Assembly (NCBI GenBank): GCA_027459825.1
Contig: DAIDGT010000006.1
Span: 1-57,252 of the forward strand
Length of the DNA stretch: 57,252 nucleotides
Direction of reading: 5' to 3'
Source of the DNA: a bacterium
GTDB taxonomy: Bacteria; Patescibacteriota; Dojkabacteria; JAKAPS01; JAJZLI01
Positions 7,497 to 14,878 of this stretch are shown here, in pieces. Numbering within the stretch: position 1 is the first letter of the stretch; every line of letters begins with the position of its first letter. The notes beneath the pieces were generated by a model, which did no database searches, was not told the DNA's origin, and was given only the letters and a program-made list of their open reading frames with translations. The translations under genes and the position numbers were made by a program.

Positions 7497-7726
7497 CCTC
7501 TAATATCCAATATTTTATATTCAATTAAGTTCGAGTTTATATTCACTTTTACTTTATCCCCTATGCATTTTCCTATAATAGCTTGTCCTATTGGAGAGAG
7601 CTTTGTGATTTTTCCGTCAGCAGATTGATCGAGGTTATTTACTAGGGTATATATTTTTTCTCCCTTTGGAGTTTCTATTTTTACCTGACAACCAATGTCT
7701 ATCTGCCTCTTATTCTTGATATTCAT
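7493..7726 (-). CDS. stand-alone GreA/GreB C-terminal domain protein
   Basis: 77 residues matching only the FKBP-like C-terminal domain of GreA/GreB: IDIGCQVKIETPKGEKIYTL ..., then KITKLSPIGQAIIGKCIGDKV, the 'SPxGxAlxGkxxGD' hallmark. The N-terminal coiled coil that enters the RNA polymerase secondary channel is missing, so it cannot stimulate transcript cleavage in the usual way. Like Rnk or other Gre-fold proteins it may bind RNA polymerase and compete with Gre factors (family knowledge plus inference). Strong Shine-Dalgarno GAGGAGGTG upstream. Driven by the palindrome pair at 7793-7831, with TATAAA at 7765-7770. Confidence 0.8.
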   Translation of the reverse strand: MNIKNKRQIDIGCQVKIETPKGEKIYTLVNNLDQSADGKITKLSPIGQAIIGKCIGDKVKVNINSNLIEYKILDIRG

Positions 7727-7764
7727 TTTATGTAGTGTTCACCTCCTCAGTATAAAATTAGTAA

Positions 7765-7859
7765 TTTATAACATTCTTTCTTTATTTGCGCATTGCCATG
7801 GGTGGCAAATATAATTTGCCACCATTAGCAATGCAATCAATGTATATATATTATATAAA
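7765..7859. promoter_or_regulatory. divergent promoter with tandem regulon boxes
   Basis: Palindromes TTGCCA-TGGG-TGGCAA (7793-7808) and TTGCCA-CCAT-TAGCAA (7816-7831), starting 23 bp apart. Minus strand: TGTTATAAA, -10 at 7765-7770, gap 22 bp, for the GreA-like gene. Plus strand: TATAAA at 7854-7859, gap 22 bp, for the small gene at 7909. The same arrangement as at 6647-6738. Confidence 0.78.
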
Positions 7860-7908
7860 GTTAATTGTAGACGGAAGTCTATAGTCCTTTGATAAGGGGG
7901 AGAGGCTC

Positions 7909-8142
7909 GTGGCTAATGATGAGCGCCATAGTCTTCCTGGTGGAGGTGAATATGGGTTTAAAGGTGATGGCAGCGGTCACTGGTGGAAGGGTGATGATGG
8001 AGTTGGGTGGCAGGATGCTACTCGCCAAAAACCAGATGGAAGTGTCCGTCACTACAGTCACAAAACCAATGATGCGTCCGTTTCATATGGATGGACGTGG
8101 GGTTCTAGCAAAAAGAACGATAATCCCTCAAGTGGCAAGTGA
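7909..8142 (+). CDS. small Gly/Trp/His-rich protein in the palindrome regulon
   Basis: 77 residues from a GTG start 4 nt after GGGGGAGAGG, a good Shine-Dalgarno. Polar and rich in Gly, Asp, His and Trp (PGGGEYGFKGDGSGHWWKG near the start, SYGWTWGSSKK near the end), no hydrophobic segment, ending SSGK. Not recognised. The local DNA is richer in G and C than the flanks. The transcript starts at the palindrome promoter at 7854 and continues into three adjacent hairpins. It shares composition and the SGK ending with 6362-6571 but the two do not align well. Secreted peptide, stress protein or structured-RNA leader are all possible. Confidence 0.6.
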   Translation: MANDERHSLPGGGEYGFKGDGSGHWWKGDDGVGWQDATRQKPDGSVRHYSHKTNDASVSYGWTWGSSKKNDNPSSGK

Positions 8143-8145
8143 CTT

Positions 8146-8235
8146 AGTTCCTCTGTAAAAGGAGGAACTGGTCCTGTCTAAAGGACTGGGGAACGAAGTT
8201 TTAATATGTTTTAAACATATTAATCTTTGTTCCCC
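8146..8235 (+). other. three contiguous stem-loops
   Basis: Starting 3 nt after the stop codon: AGTTCCTC/GAGGAACT (8146-8169), GTCCT/AGGAC (8171-8186) and a long hairpin GGGGAAC/GTTCCCC (8188-8235) whose inner arms TTAATATGTTT and AAACATATTAA are perfect complements. Single nucleotides separate them. Only TTT follows, so the last one is a poor intrinsic terminator. This is a strongly structured 3' UTR or a small RNA. The next gene begins 39 bp on. Confidence 0.7.
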
Positions 8236-8274
8236 TTTCCATAATATATAATAATATTACAAAGTGTAGAATAT

Positions 8275-9612
8275 ATGAATATGAAAAGAAATATTGGGCA
8301 TTATTTAATAAAGTTGAACAGTTCTGTAAATTATGATGAGTGGCAAGGGTATTGTAATGGATTAAAAGAATTTCTCTTGAAACATAATATATTGCTTGAT
8401 GATTTTTATGATAATGGCTTTCATAATTATGATAATTTTGAAAAAATTTTTGAGTGGCAAAACTATAACGAGAGTGAGTTAAATTTTTTTGAAGGCTTTA
8501 TATATGAGCAAGAGAAATCTCGTTATGAGTTGGTAGATTTTGCTTTATTTAAAAAACTAGTTGAAGATTTTTTTAAAGGGAAAGAGTCTATTTCACATGT
8601 ATTATGTTTAACAGATATGAAAAATACTAAGCGTTTTGGGTATTATTTTATAAAATTACGTTCTTCCTTGAGTTATGACAAATGGAAGGATTATTGTGAT
8701 GATTTAAATAAATTCCTATCTGAATATAATATTTCTATTAATGATATTCATAATAGTCAGGGAGGTTATAATAATAACCGTGGAGTAGCAGTGGGAAAGC
8801 AAAAAGCATCTGAAGGCAAATTAGACTTTTTTGAAGGTTCTTTTTATTTTACATATGGAAAAATTGATTTTTATTTATTCCAAATATTAGTCAAAAGGTT
8901 TTTCAAAAATAAAGAAAAGGTTATGTATATACAGAATTTAACTAATGTAAAACATAGGAAAAAAATCCGATACTATTTTATAGAGTTAAGTATTTCTATG
9001 AATTATGATAAATGGCAGAAGTATTGTGATTCATTAAAAGAACTCTTTTACAAATATAATATATTACTTGATAATTTTTACGATAGTCATACTAATGATT
9101 ATAATGGTCCTGATATAAATATTGGAAAGAAAATTGCAAGTAAAGAAAAGTTAAATTTTTTTGCAGGTTTTGTCTCTGTTATGGATAATCCATATCAGCC
9201 TGCAGCCAAAGTTGATTTAATTTTATTCAAAAAAATAATTAAGAGATTTTTTAAAGGAAAAGAAAATATTGTAACTATATCAGATTTAATGAGTATAGGA
9301 AATAGGAAAATAGTTGAGCATTACTTTATAGAATTAAGATCTTCTCTTAATTTTTATCAATGGAGGAAGTATTGTGATGGATTAAAGGAATTATTGTTCA
9401 AGTATAATATATTATTTTATGATTTCTTTGATAATATTTATGATATAGAAGGTGCAAAGCAAATGTCTAGTGAGGGTAAATTAAATTTCTTTGAAGGGGA
9501 AGTTTCTGTATTAGATAATCCATATGAAGAAAAGGTTGATTTTTATCTATTTCAAAAACTAATTACAATATTTTTCAAGGGAAAGGAGGATGTTGTAAGT
9601 ATCAAAAATTAA
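8275..9612 (+). CDS. unknown protein with four tandem repeats
   Basis: 445 residues made of four repeats of about 105-115 residues, starting near residues 8, 123, 232 and 345. Each opens with a strand such as HYLIKLNSSVNYDEW or YYFIELSISMNYDKW, followed by YCxxLKEf...YNI, a variable Asn/Asp/Gly-rich loop, LNFFEGxV, then VDFxLFqklvxxFFKGKExv. No signal peptide or membrane segment. The family is not recognised; the repeats suggest a binding scaffold built by internal duplication. It follows the structured hairpins at 8146-8235 and may share read-through transcription from the 7854 promoter. AT content is typical of the genome. Confidence 0.75.
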   Translation: MNMKRNIGHYLIKLNSSVNYDEWQGYCNGLKEFLLKHNILLDDFYDNGFHNYDNFEKIFEWQNYNESELNFFEGFIYEQEKSRYELVDFALFKKLVEDFFKGKESISHVLCLTDMKNTKRFGYYFIKLRSSLSYDKWKDYCDDLNKFLSEYNISINDIHNSQGGYNNNRGVAVGKQKASEGKLDFFEGSFYFTYGKIDFYLFQILVKRFFKNKEKVMYIQNLTNVKHRKKIRYYFIELSISMNYDKWQKYCDSLKELFYKYNILLDNFYDSHTNDYNGPDINIGKKIASKEKLNFFAGFVSVMDNPYQPAAKVDLILFKKIIKRFFKGKENIVTISDLMSIGNRKIVEHYFIELRSSLNFYQWRKYCDGLKELLFKYNILFYDFFDNIYDIEGAKQMSSEGKLNFFEGEVSVLDNPYEEKVDFYLFQKLITIFFKGKEDVVSIKN

Positions 9613-9636
9613 AAATGATAACTTTTATTGTTTGTC

Positions 9637-10254
9637 TTATGTATTGCCAATAAGTGAGGTTGTCCTATTGTTCCAGTATTTCATATACCTTTGTATTTTT
9701 ATTGCATCTTCTTGATAAAGAGCAAATCTATATAAATCCCAGCGTTGTCCATTAAATTGTCTATGTTTTAAAAAATGACCTTCTTCGCTAAATTGTAAAT
9801 TTTGAGCAGTGCTAAGGGATAATTTGTTGTATTCATATATTTCTATATAAATCTTGTATAAGCCTAATGTTTCAAATAAATATCTTCCAAATGCATATAT
9901 TGTCTCAACTCCATAGCCTAACCTTTCAAATTTTCTTTCTAAATAGATAGTGATAAAAATATTTTGGTCAGTAGGATTATATTCGTATGCATAGACAGTA
10001 CCTATTGCAGCCTCTTGAGTTTTTCTGTATATCATCATTTGCATCAATCTGTCATTTGAAAGGTCATTATTTATCTCTCTAACGAAATTTTCATATTCAA
10101 TACTTGTTCTTCTGACTGAACATAAAGCTTGGAATCTCTCATCATTTCTCCATTTGTATAAGACAGGAATATCTTCAGGAGATGCTTCACGTAAAATGAG
10201 CCTTGGTGTTGTGATAGTTAATAGTGAGTCTATTGTTTCCTCTCTTTCCTCCAT
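9637..10254 (-). CDS. GNAT-family N-acetyltransferase (RimJ/RimL type)
   Basis: 205 residues. The N-terminal TTPRLILREASPEDIPVLY is the typical opening of RimJ/RimL-like GNATs. An acceptor-site region with AIGTVYAYEYN follows, then the acetyl-CoA region RKFERLGYGVETIYAFGRYLFETLGLYKIYIEIYEYNKLS. The Q/RxxGxG/A loop is weakened to ERLGYG. It may acetylate a protein N-terminus or a small molecule. It is divergent from the XRE gene across two palindromes, with AATAAT at 10263-10268 as a possible -10, 22 bp from the nearer box. Confidence 0.82.
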   Translation of the reverse strand: MEEREETIDSLLTITTPRLILREASPEDIPVLYKWRNDERFQALCSVRRTSIEYENFVREINNDLSNDRLMQMMIYRKTQEAAIGTVYAYEYNPTDQNIFITIYLERKFERLGYGVETIYAFGRYLFETLGLYKIYIEIYEYNKLSLSTAQNLQFSEEGHFLKHRQFNGQRWDLYRFALYQEDAIKIQRYMKYWNNRTTSLIGNT

Positions 10255-10262
10255 AATATGTA

Positions 10263-10366
10263 ATTATTGCTCAATGCATTCAATTTATCATTGCTATGTG
10301 TAGCAAATAATTATTTTGTAATTTGCTAAGGTTGGCAAATGAAAAAACAAGGTACTGTGATATAAT
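10263..10366. promoter_or_regulatory. divergent promoter with tandem regulon boxes (GNAT/XRE)
   Basis: Palindromes TTGCTA-TGTG-TAGCAA (10291-10306) and TTGCTA-AGGT-TGGCAA (10323-10338) start 32 bp apart, about one helical turn more than the 23 bp of the other pairs. Plus strand: extended -10 TGA-TATAAT at 10358-10366, hexamer 22 bp from its box, serving the XRE gene. Minus strand: AATAAT at 10263-10268, 22 bp from its box, serving the GNAT gene. Placement before the regulator's own gene suggests autoregulation. Confidence 0.75.
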
Positions 10367-10394
10367 TATGACAATTTAGGAGGATCAATAACTA

Positions 10395-11216
10395 ATGCCA
10401 ATAGATGCTTATAAAGGTAGTGTTGGTGATATTATACGAAAGCTCAGATCTCGGGCATATTCTAAAAATTTTATTCCTTTAAGTCAGTTAGATTTAGCTT
10501 TAAAGATTGGGTGGGAAAATCCATCTACTCTATCACGTATAGAAAGTGGAAAAGTTATTCCTTCAAGAAAAACATTAATTCGTATATGTAAAGCCTTAGA
10601 ACTCACTAGTGTCGAAATAAATTTCCTTCTTAAAAAATTTGAATATGATGAATATATTCCTCGTGTTAATTCTAAATATTTGCAAAAAATGATTAAGTTG
10701 TATCAGAGGGAGGTTGATCTTTATCCTTTTCCTACAATGCTGGAATATTCTCGTAAATTTATTTATACCAATGATAAAGTTTATAGATTTTTCCTAAAGA
10801 GTAATACTCAATTAAAGGAAGCTACTCTGCAAAGGATTTCTTATCTTGAAATGATATTTTTTCCTGAATATGGCTTAAAGAATAGACTTTTAAATTGGAA
10901 AGAATTGGCACAATATTTAGCTGTGAATACTAATATTTTAATACCAGAAATGGTTTCAAATCCAAACTTGGAGGAAGTTTTTAATAGGTTAGCAAATGAA
11001 CCAAATTTTAGGAAAATGTTTAAATCTGGAAAGAAATTTGCAGTTTCAAATTTGAGGGTGCATCATGTACCTTTCGTATATGATCATCCTGATATTGGTA
11101 AGATTTCATTTTCGATAAGTCAATTTCCATTGTTACTAGACAATAGATTTTATATTATGCAATTTATGCCAACAACAGATTTCGATGTTGGATTGTATAG
11201 AGATTATATGAAATAG
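10395..11216 (+). CDS. XRE-family regulator with MmyB-like ligand-binding domain
   Basis: 273 residues. Residues about 10-65 are a Cro/CI-type helix-turn-helix: IIRKLRSR...SQLDLALKIGW...STLSRIESGKVIPSRKTLIRI. The remaining 200 residues resemble the MmyB/MltR ligand-binding fold, including FFPEYGLKNRLLNW, an EVFNRLANEPNFRKMF segment and HPDIGKISFSISQFPLL near the end. Family members sense small hydrophobic molecules (known for some). A strong Shine-Dalgarno TTAGGAGGATC precedes the ATG. Two palindromes lie in its promoter, so it probably binds them and controls its own gene and the neighbouring ones. Their position near -42 favours activation. Confidence 0.82.
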   Translation: MPIDAYKGSVGDIIRKLRSRAYSKNFIPLSQLDLALKIGWENPSTLSRIESGKVIPSRKTLIRICKALELTSVEINFLLKKFEYDEYIPRVNSKYLQKMIKLYQREVDLYPFPTMLEYSRKFIYTNDKVYRFFLKSNTQLKEATLQRISYLEMIFFPEYGLKNRLLNWKELAQYLAVNTNILIPEMVSNPNLEEVFNRLANEPNFRKMFKSGKKFAVSNLRVHHVPFVYDHPDIGKISFSISQFPLLLDNRFYIMQFMPTTDFDVGLYRDYMK

Positions 11217-11380
11217 TTTTATCCTTATAGGTTCCTTAGGTTTATCTTATAGAAATAATACTAATTAGTTGTAAATTGTTTTTTGTAAATATTGTTTTAG
11301 GAATATATGTGCCATAGTAGCAATATTATTTTTATTAATATGTAGAATATATTTAATATTTTTGTAAAATATAATTATTG

Positions 11381-11389
11381 TGATATAAT
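11381..11389 (+). promoter_or_regulatory. extended -10, leaderless start
   Basis: TGA-TATAAT ends 7 nt before the ATG at 11397, so transcription should begin at or within a nucleotide or two of the start codon. No Shine-Dalgarno fits in this space. Confidence 0.7.
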
Positions 11390-11396
11390 TTATTAT

Positions 11397-12026
11397 ATGA
11401 GTTTAGCAGAGACGCATGGAGAAACTCTACATAGTGTTCCTTTTGAACATGTTGCTGAGTTTCGTGTAGGTTATCCTGATCCTAATGACCCGAAAAACCC
11501 GGGTATGCGTTTTTTGGACACAGTTTTTAACCATGGTAGAGAAAGTTTACATGTTGGAGCTAAAGGATTGTTAGAGTTAAATCAAATTGGAAGGCAGGGA
11601 TATTGGGGATTATTTGATTTTTATTTTCATAATAAGTATGGAGGAGAAACATTCTCTGAATTTAAAGAAAAGAGAGGTTTAGAATTATTAGAAATTTCTT
11701 TTCGCAGTTGGAATGGGAGGAAGATATCCTTACCTGTTATTGATGATCAATTTGGTGATGTAGTTGTGGCAGTGCATACTAGGTTCTCTGCATCTGAAGA
11801 TCCTGTTAGGATACAAATAGGAGAGAGATCTATTGTGCGTCCAGGAATACATCCATTAATTGGAACTCAGCAGATTACATATATTGATGAAAAGGGTAGA
11901 TATCGCAATGCTAGTGGAAGTTCTTTTCAGTTAGTATTTGATCAAAGTCAGAAAGGTAGTGAGCGCATGGTAGATGTTCCTGTAGAAGTATTGGAAGTAC
12001 TAAATGAGATGAATGGTATTTATTGA
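11397..12026 (+). CDS. unknown protein
   Basis: 209 residues, mixed alpha/beta composition with many Gly, Arg and Phe, no membrane segment or signal peptide and no motif that I recognise. Its first half has FNHGRESLHVGAKGLLELNQIG, its second half several short strands (FGDVVVAVHTRF, RIQIGERSIVR). It has its own leaderless promoter (-10 at 11384-11389). It resembles the other isolated single-gene hypotheticals spread through the window (24098, 27568, 40698, 44472, 49708) in being polar and unrelated to its neighbours. Confidence 0.65.
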   Translation: MSLAETHGETLHSVPFEHVAEFRVGYPDPNDPKNPGMRFLDTVFNHGRESLHVGAKGLLELNQIGRQGYWGLFDFYFHNKYGGETFSEFKEKRGLELLEISFRSWNGRKISLPVIDDQFGDVVVAVHTRFSASEDPVRIQIGERSIVRPGIHPLIGTQQITYIDEKGRYRNASGSSFQLVFDQSQKGSERMVDVPVEVLEVLNEMNGIY

Positions 12027-12096
12027 GTATGTACTTCAGGATTAAAATATATTAACATTATCTAAAATTAAGATATTTTTATATTTTGACGTTGGA

Positions 12097-14292
12097 ATGG
12101 TTGACATAATAATCTCTCTTATCGTTGTTTCTATTATAAGCTTAGCTTTTGGAATTACACTGACTTTTTTTCAAAGGATATCTTATTATAAGTATTATTT
12201 CATTGCTTGGATTTGTGCTGGTATATGGCCACTCTTTATAGCTTTATATTACTCATTTCCAGGGGACAAGATTTTATTGGCCTATATCCACTATACTGTG
12301 GTGTTATTTATCCCTGTGTTTTTACTGCAATTTATTACATCTTGGAAAAACTCTTTAAACGATTTTAAAGATAATTTTTTAACTTTATATATGTTACTTT
12401 TGGTAAATGTTTTATTTGCATTTTTTCTAGCAATACCACATTTTAGTTTTGTCTATGAAGTTGCATATAATGTTGTTAAATTTAATTTTTCATACATTCT
12501 ATATTCTGCTTACTTCCTTCTTGTTATACTAGTCTTTGCTTATAAATTATTTTCTTTGTATCTTGAAAGGTCTGGTGTATTAAAAGTTCAAGTTTTCTAT
12601 ATAATACTTTCAGTTGTTCCTGCAGTCACTACAGGCATTCTTTTTAATATTATCCTTCCATTTTTTACAAATTATAAATATATATATATTGGGCCATATG
12701 GATTAGTTCTCTCTTTTGGAATGTTTTATTTCTTTATGCAAAAATATAGTTTTTGGGGGAGAGCAGTAATAATCAAAACAATTATTAGATACTTCTTGCT
12801 TTCTATTTTAAGTTATGCAACTTTTTATGCAATTACGTTACTAGAAAAAGCATTATTTCATAGTGTATTTGCTACTGGATCATATATATTTGGAAGTTTT
12901 ATTGCTTTTCTCTTTGTTTATTTATTTGTAGAGATAAGCCATATTTCAGATTATAGTCTTAAAATTGATAGTGAATTAAATGATTTTGAAGATTATCTTC
13001 TTGTTGAAGTTGATGTTAATAATGTTACTAATGCAATAAAAGAAGTTTTAAAAAAATCTTTTGGGGTTGATTCTGTTGATATTTATTTGAATCAACATCA
13101 AAGTGTTGGTGTTGGAGATAATTTGGAAGCATTTTCATTACTTACAAGTCGTTTTGGTGGTATTTTATTTTTAGAGCAAATATTTTACAGAAGTAAATCA
13201 TTAGGATTAAGTTGGGATGAAGTTAATCTTGTATCTCGTTTGATGGAATCTGGGTATTCTGTTGTTCTTAAAAGTAAAGAGGTAGAGATATATATTCATA
13301 CTAAGAAAGACCTTACTCCTTTCAGTACTGAGGAGGAAATAGTATTGCGTAGGATCTCAAAATATCTATTTATTACATTTCAAAAATTAGGCCTTATTGG
13401 TGGTCTTCAAGATAGAATTAACCAAGCTACTTATGAATTGGAAAGAAAAAATAGAGATTTGGAAAAGGCAAATGAAGAGATGAAAGGAGTTGATAAAATG
13501 AAGGACGACTTATTATCAATTGCTTCTCATGAACTTAGAACTCCTGCTAGCATTGTTAAGGGGAATGTTTATATGGCTAAATCTTCTATAGATAAGTTGA
13601 AAATTTCTGATAAAAAAGACAAGGATGAAATTGATAAGTTAGAAAGGTATATTTCACGTTCTGTTGAGAGTATAGAAAATGAAATAAGAATAGTAAATAC
13701 TCTACTTGAAGCCTCAAGATTGGGAAAAGAGGATATGAGTATCTTTCCAGAGTATGTTGACATTGATGCAATGATTTCTTCCCAGATAGATGCATTTAAA
13801 AAAGATGCTGATGTAAAAGGTATTCAGTTAAAGCAAATAGTTGGTCATGTTGGAATGTCTGTTGCTGATAAAACAAAGATAGAAGAGGTAATAGGAAACC
13901 TTATTACCAATGCAATTAAATATTCTGAGCATGGTACAGTTGAAGTGAGTACAGAGAAGAATGACAAAGATGTTATTGTACATGTTAAAGATCAGGGAGT
14001 TGGAATTAAAAATGAAGATATTGCAACTCTATTCCAGAAATTCCATAGGTTACATAATTATACAGGGGATCCTAGTGATCCTCAGCACTTACTAGTTAGA
14101 CCTGGTGGTACTGGGTTAGGTTTATATGTTGTAAAAGGAATAATAGAAAGACATGGTGGTAAGGTTTGGGTAAGCAGTAAAGTTGGAGAAGGTTCAACTT
14201 TTTCATTTTCGCTACCTAACAAAAAATTAGAAATCAGTAATGATGATGGTGTTTCAAAGGATATGTTTACCGTATTGGGATTACGAAAGTAA
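12097..14292 (+). CDS. membrane histidine kinase, orphan
   Basis: 731 residues. About eight membrane helices in residues 1-285 form an N-terminal sensor region like the 7TM/N-terminal modules of bacterial kinases. A GAF-like stretch follows (about 290-445), then a coiled coil, then the kinase: H-box SIASHELRTP with phospho-accepting His478, N-box NLITNAIKYS, and G-boxes DQGVGI and GGTGLGLYVVKGI, ending VGEGSTFSFSLP. It autophosphorylates on His and hands the phosphate to a response regulator (known). No response regulator lies in the window, so its partner is elsewhere. What the membrane part senses is unknown. Confidence 0.9.
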   Translation: MVDIIISLIVVSIISLAFGITLTFFQRISYYKYYFIAWICAGIWPLFIALYYSFPGDKILLAYIHYTVVLFIPVFLLQFITSWKNSLNDFKDNFLTLYMLLLVNVLFAFFLAIPHFSFVYEVAYNVVKFNFSYILYSAYFLLVILVFAYKLFSLYLERSGVLKVQVFYIILSVVPAVTTGILFNIILPFFTNYKYIYIGPYGLVLSFGMFYFFMQKYSFWGRAVIIKTIIRYFLLSILSYATFYAITLLEKALFHSVFATGSYIFGSFIAFLFVYLFVEISHISDYSLKIDSELNDFEDYLLVEVDVNNVTNAIKEVLKKSFGVDSVDIYLNQHQSVGVGDNLEAFSLLTSRFGGILFLEQIFYRSKSLGLSWDEVNLVSRLMESGYSVVLKSKEVEIYIHTKKDLTPFSTEEEIVLRRISKYLFITFQKLGLIGGLQDRINQATYELERKNRDLEKANEEMKGVDKMKDDLLSIASHELRTPASIVKGNVYMAKSSIDKLKISDKKDKDEIDKLERYISRSVESIENEIRIVNTLLEASRLGKEDMSIFPEYVDIDAMISSQIDAFKKDADVKGIQLKQIVGHVGMSVADKTKIEEVIGNLITNAIKYSEHGTVEVSTEKNDKDVIVHVKDQGVGIKNEDIATLFQKFHRLHNYTGDPSDPQHLLVRPGGTGLGLYVVKGIIERHGGKVWVSSKVGEGSTFSFSLPNKKLEISNDDGVSKDMFTVLGLRK

Positions 14293-14296
14293 ATTT

Positions 14297-14875
14297 TTAT
14301 TTATATAGATCTTCTTCATCTCCAATAAGTATTACTTTGGATTTAAAGATAACATTTGATATAAAAAGCTCATTCTTCTTTTTAGAATTCTCAAATTCGG
14401 TTGGAGATAAGTATGTATAATTTATTTCTCTACCAATTTCATCTTCTGCGTCTTTTACGATTTTTTCTAAGTACACATAATTAATATTGGATCCAATTAT
14501 TAGGAGATCAATTTCTTGAGGATTTTTTCTCTTATTATTTATATATGAGTTTGACAGTAATGCTATTCTTACACTTCCAATTTTACCTTTATGCTTTATT
14601 ATTCTTCCTCCTATGCCATATTCTTTATTTATCAAAGAAAATAACTCCATAAAAAATACAAAATTCTTATTTAAGGAATAATATACCCTGTTTCCATTTT
14701 TTTCAGATACTAAGAATTTTATTTCTTCGAGTGCCTTTAATATTCTTCTTACTGCATTTATTTCTTCGTTAAGTTGTCTCACTATCTCTCTTACATGGTA
14801 GGTTGAGTTTATGTGTAGTAAAAATAGTTTTAGTATTTTTACTCTGACTTTTGATATAAAAAATTTTTCTATCAT
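14297..14875 (-). CDS. winged-helix protein with nucleotidyltransferase-like C-terminal domain
   Basis: 192 residues. Residues 1-75 are a winged helix (VRILKLFLLHINSTYHVREI ... INAVRRILKALEEIKFLV ... RVYYSLNK). The C-terminal half has a strand with EIDLLIIG that looks like the metal-binding edge of the minimal nucleotidyltransferase fold, though the usual GSxxxGxxxxxSDxD pattern is not kept, so activity is doubtful. Such fusions occur as small transcription regulators in Patescibacteria and archaea. It is convergent with the kinase and 3 bp before the DUF3048 gene's stop, so it lies downstream of it in the same direction. Confidence 0.7.
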   Translation of the reverse strand: MIEKFFISKVRVKILKLFLLHINSTYHVREIVRQLNEEINAVRRILKALEEIKFLVSEKNGNRVYYSLNKNFVFFMELFSLINKEYGIGGRIIKHKGKIGSVRIALLSNSYINNKRKNPQEIDLLIIGSNINYVYLEKIVKDAEDEIGREINYTYLSPTEFENSKKKNELFISNVIFKSKVILIGDEEDLYK

Positions 14876-14878
14876 AAT

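Noticed and set aside
7909-7923. Possible tmRNA: the reading GTG GCT AAT GAT GAG encodes ANDE, like the start of a tmRNA tag
   Set aside because: No stop within a tag-length reading, no tRNA-like 3' half with GTTCGA and CCA, and no 5' acceptor partner.
7909-8142. Lactococcin 972-like bacteriocin, suggested by Trp/Gly/His motifs
   Set aside because: No signal peptide, and the order of motifs does not match the family.
7889-8158. A longer overlapping plus-strand frame over the small gene at 7909
   Set aside because: Its start lacks a Shine-Dalgarno and it runs into the 3' hairpins; the 7909 frame has a good one.
6235-8235. Type III toxin-antitoxin system (structured RNA plus toxin)
   Set aside because: No tandem short RNA repeats and no ToxN-like protein.
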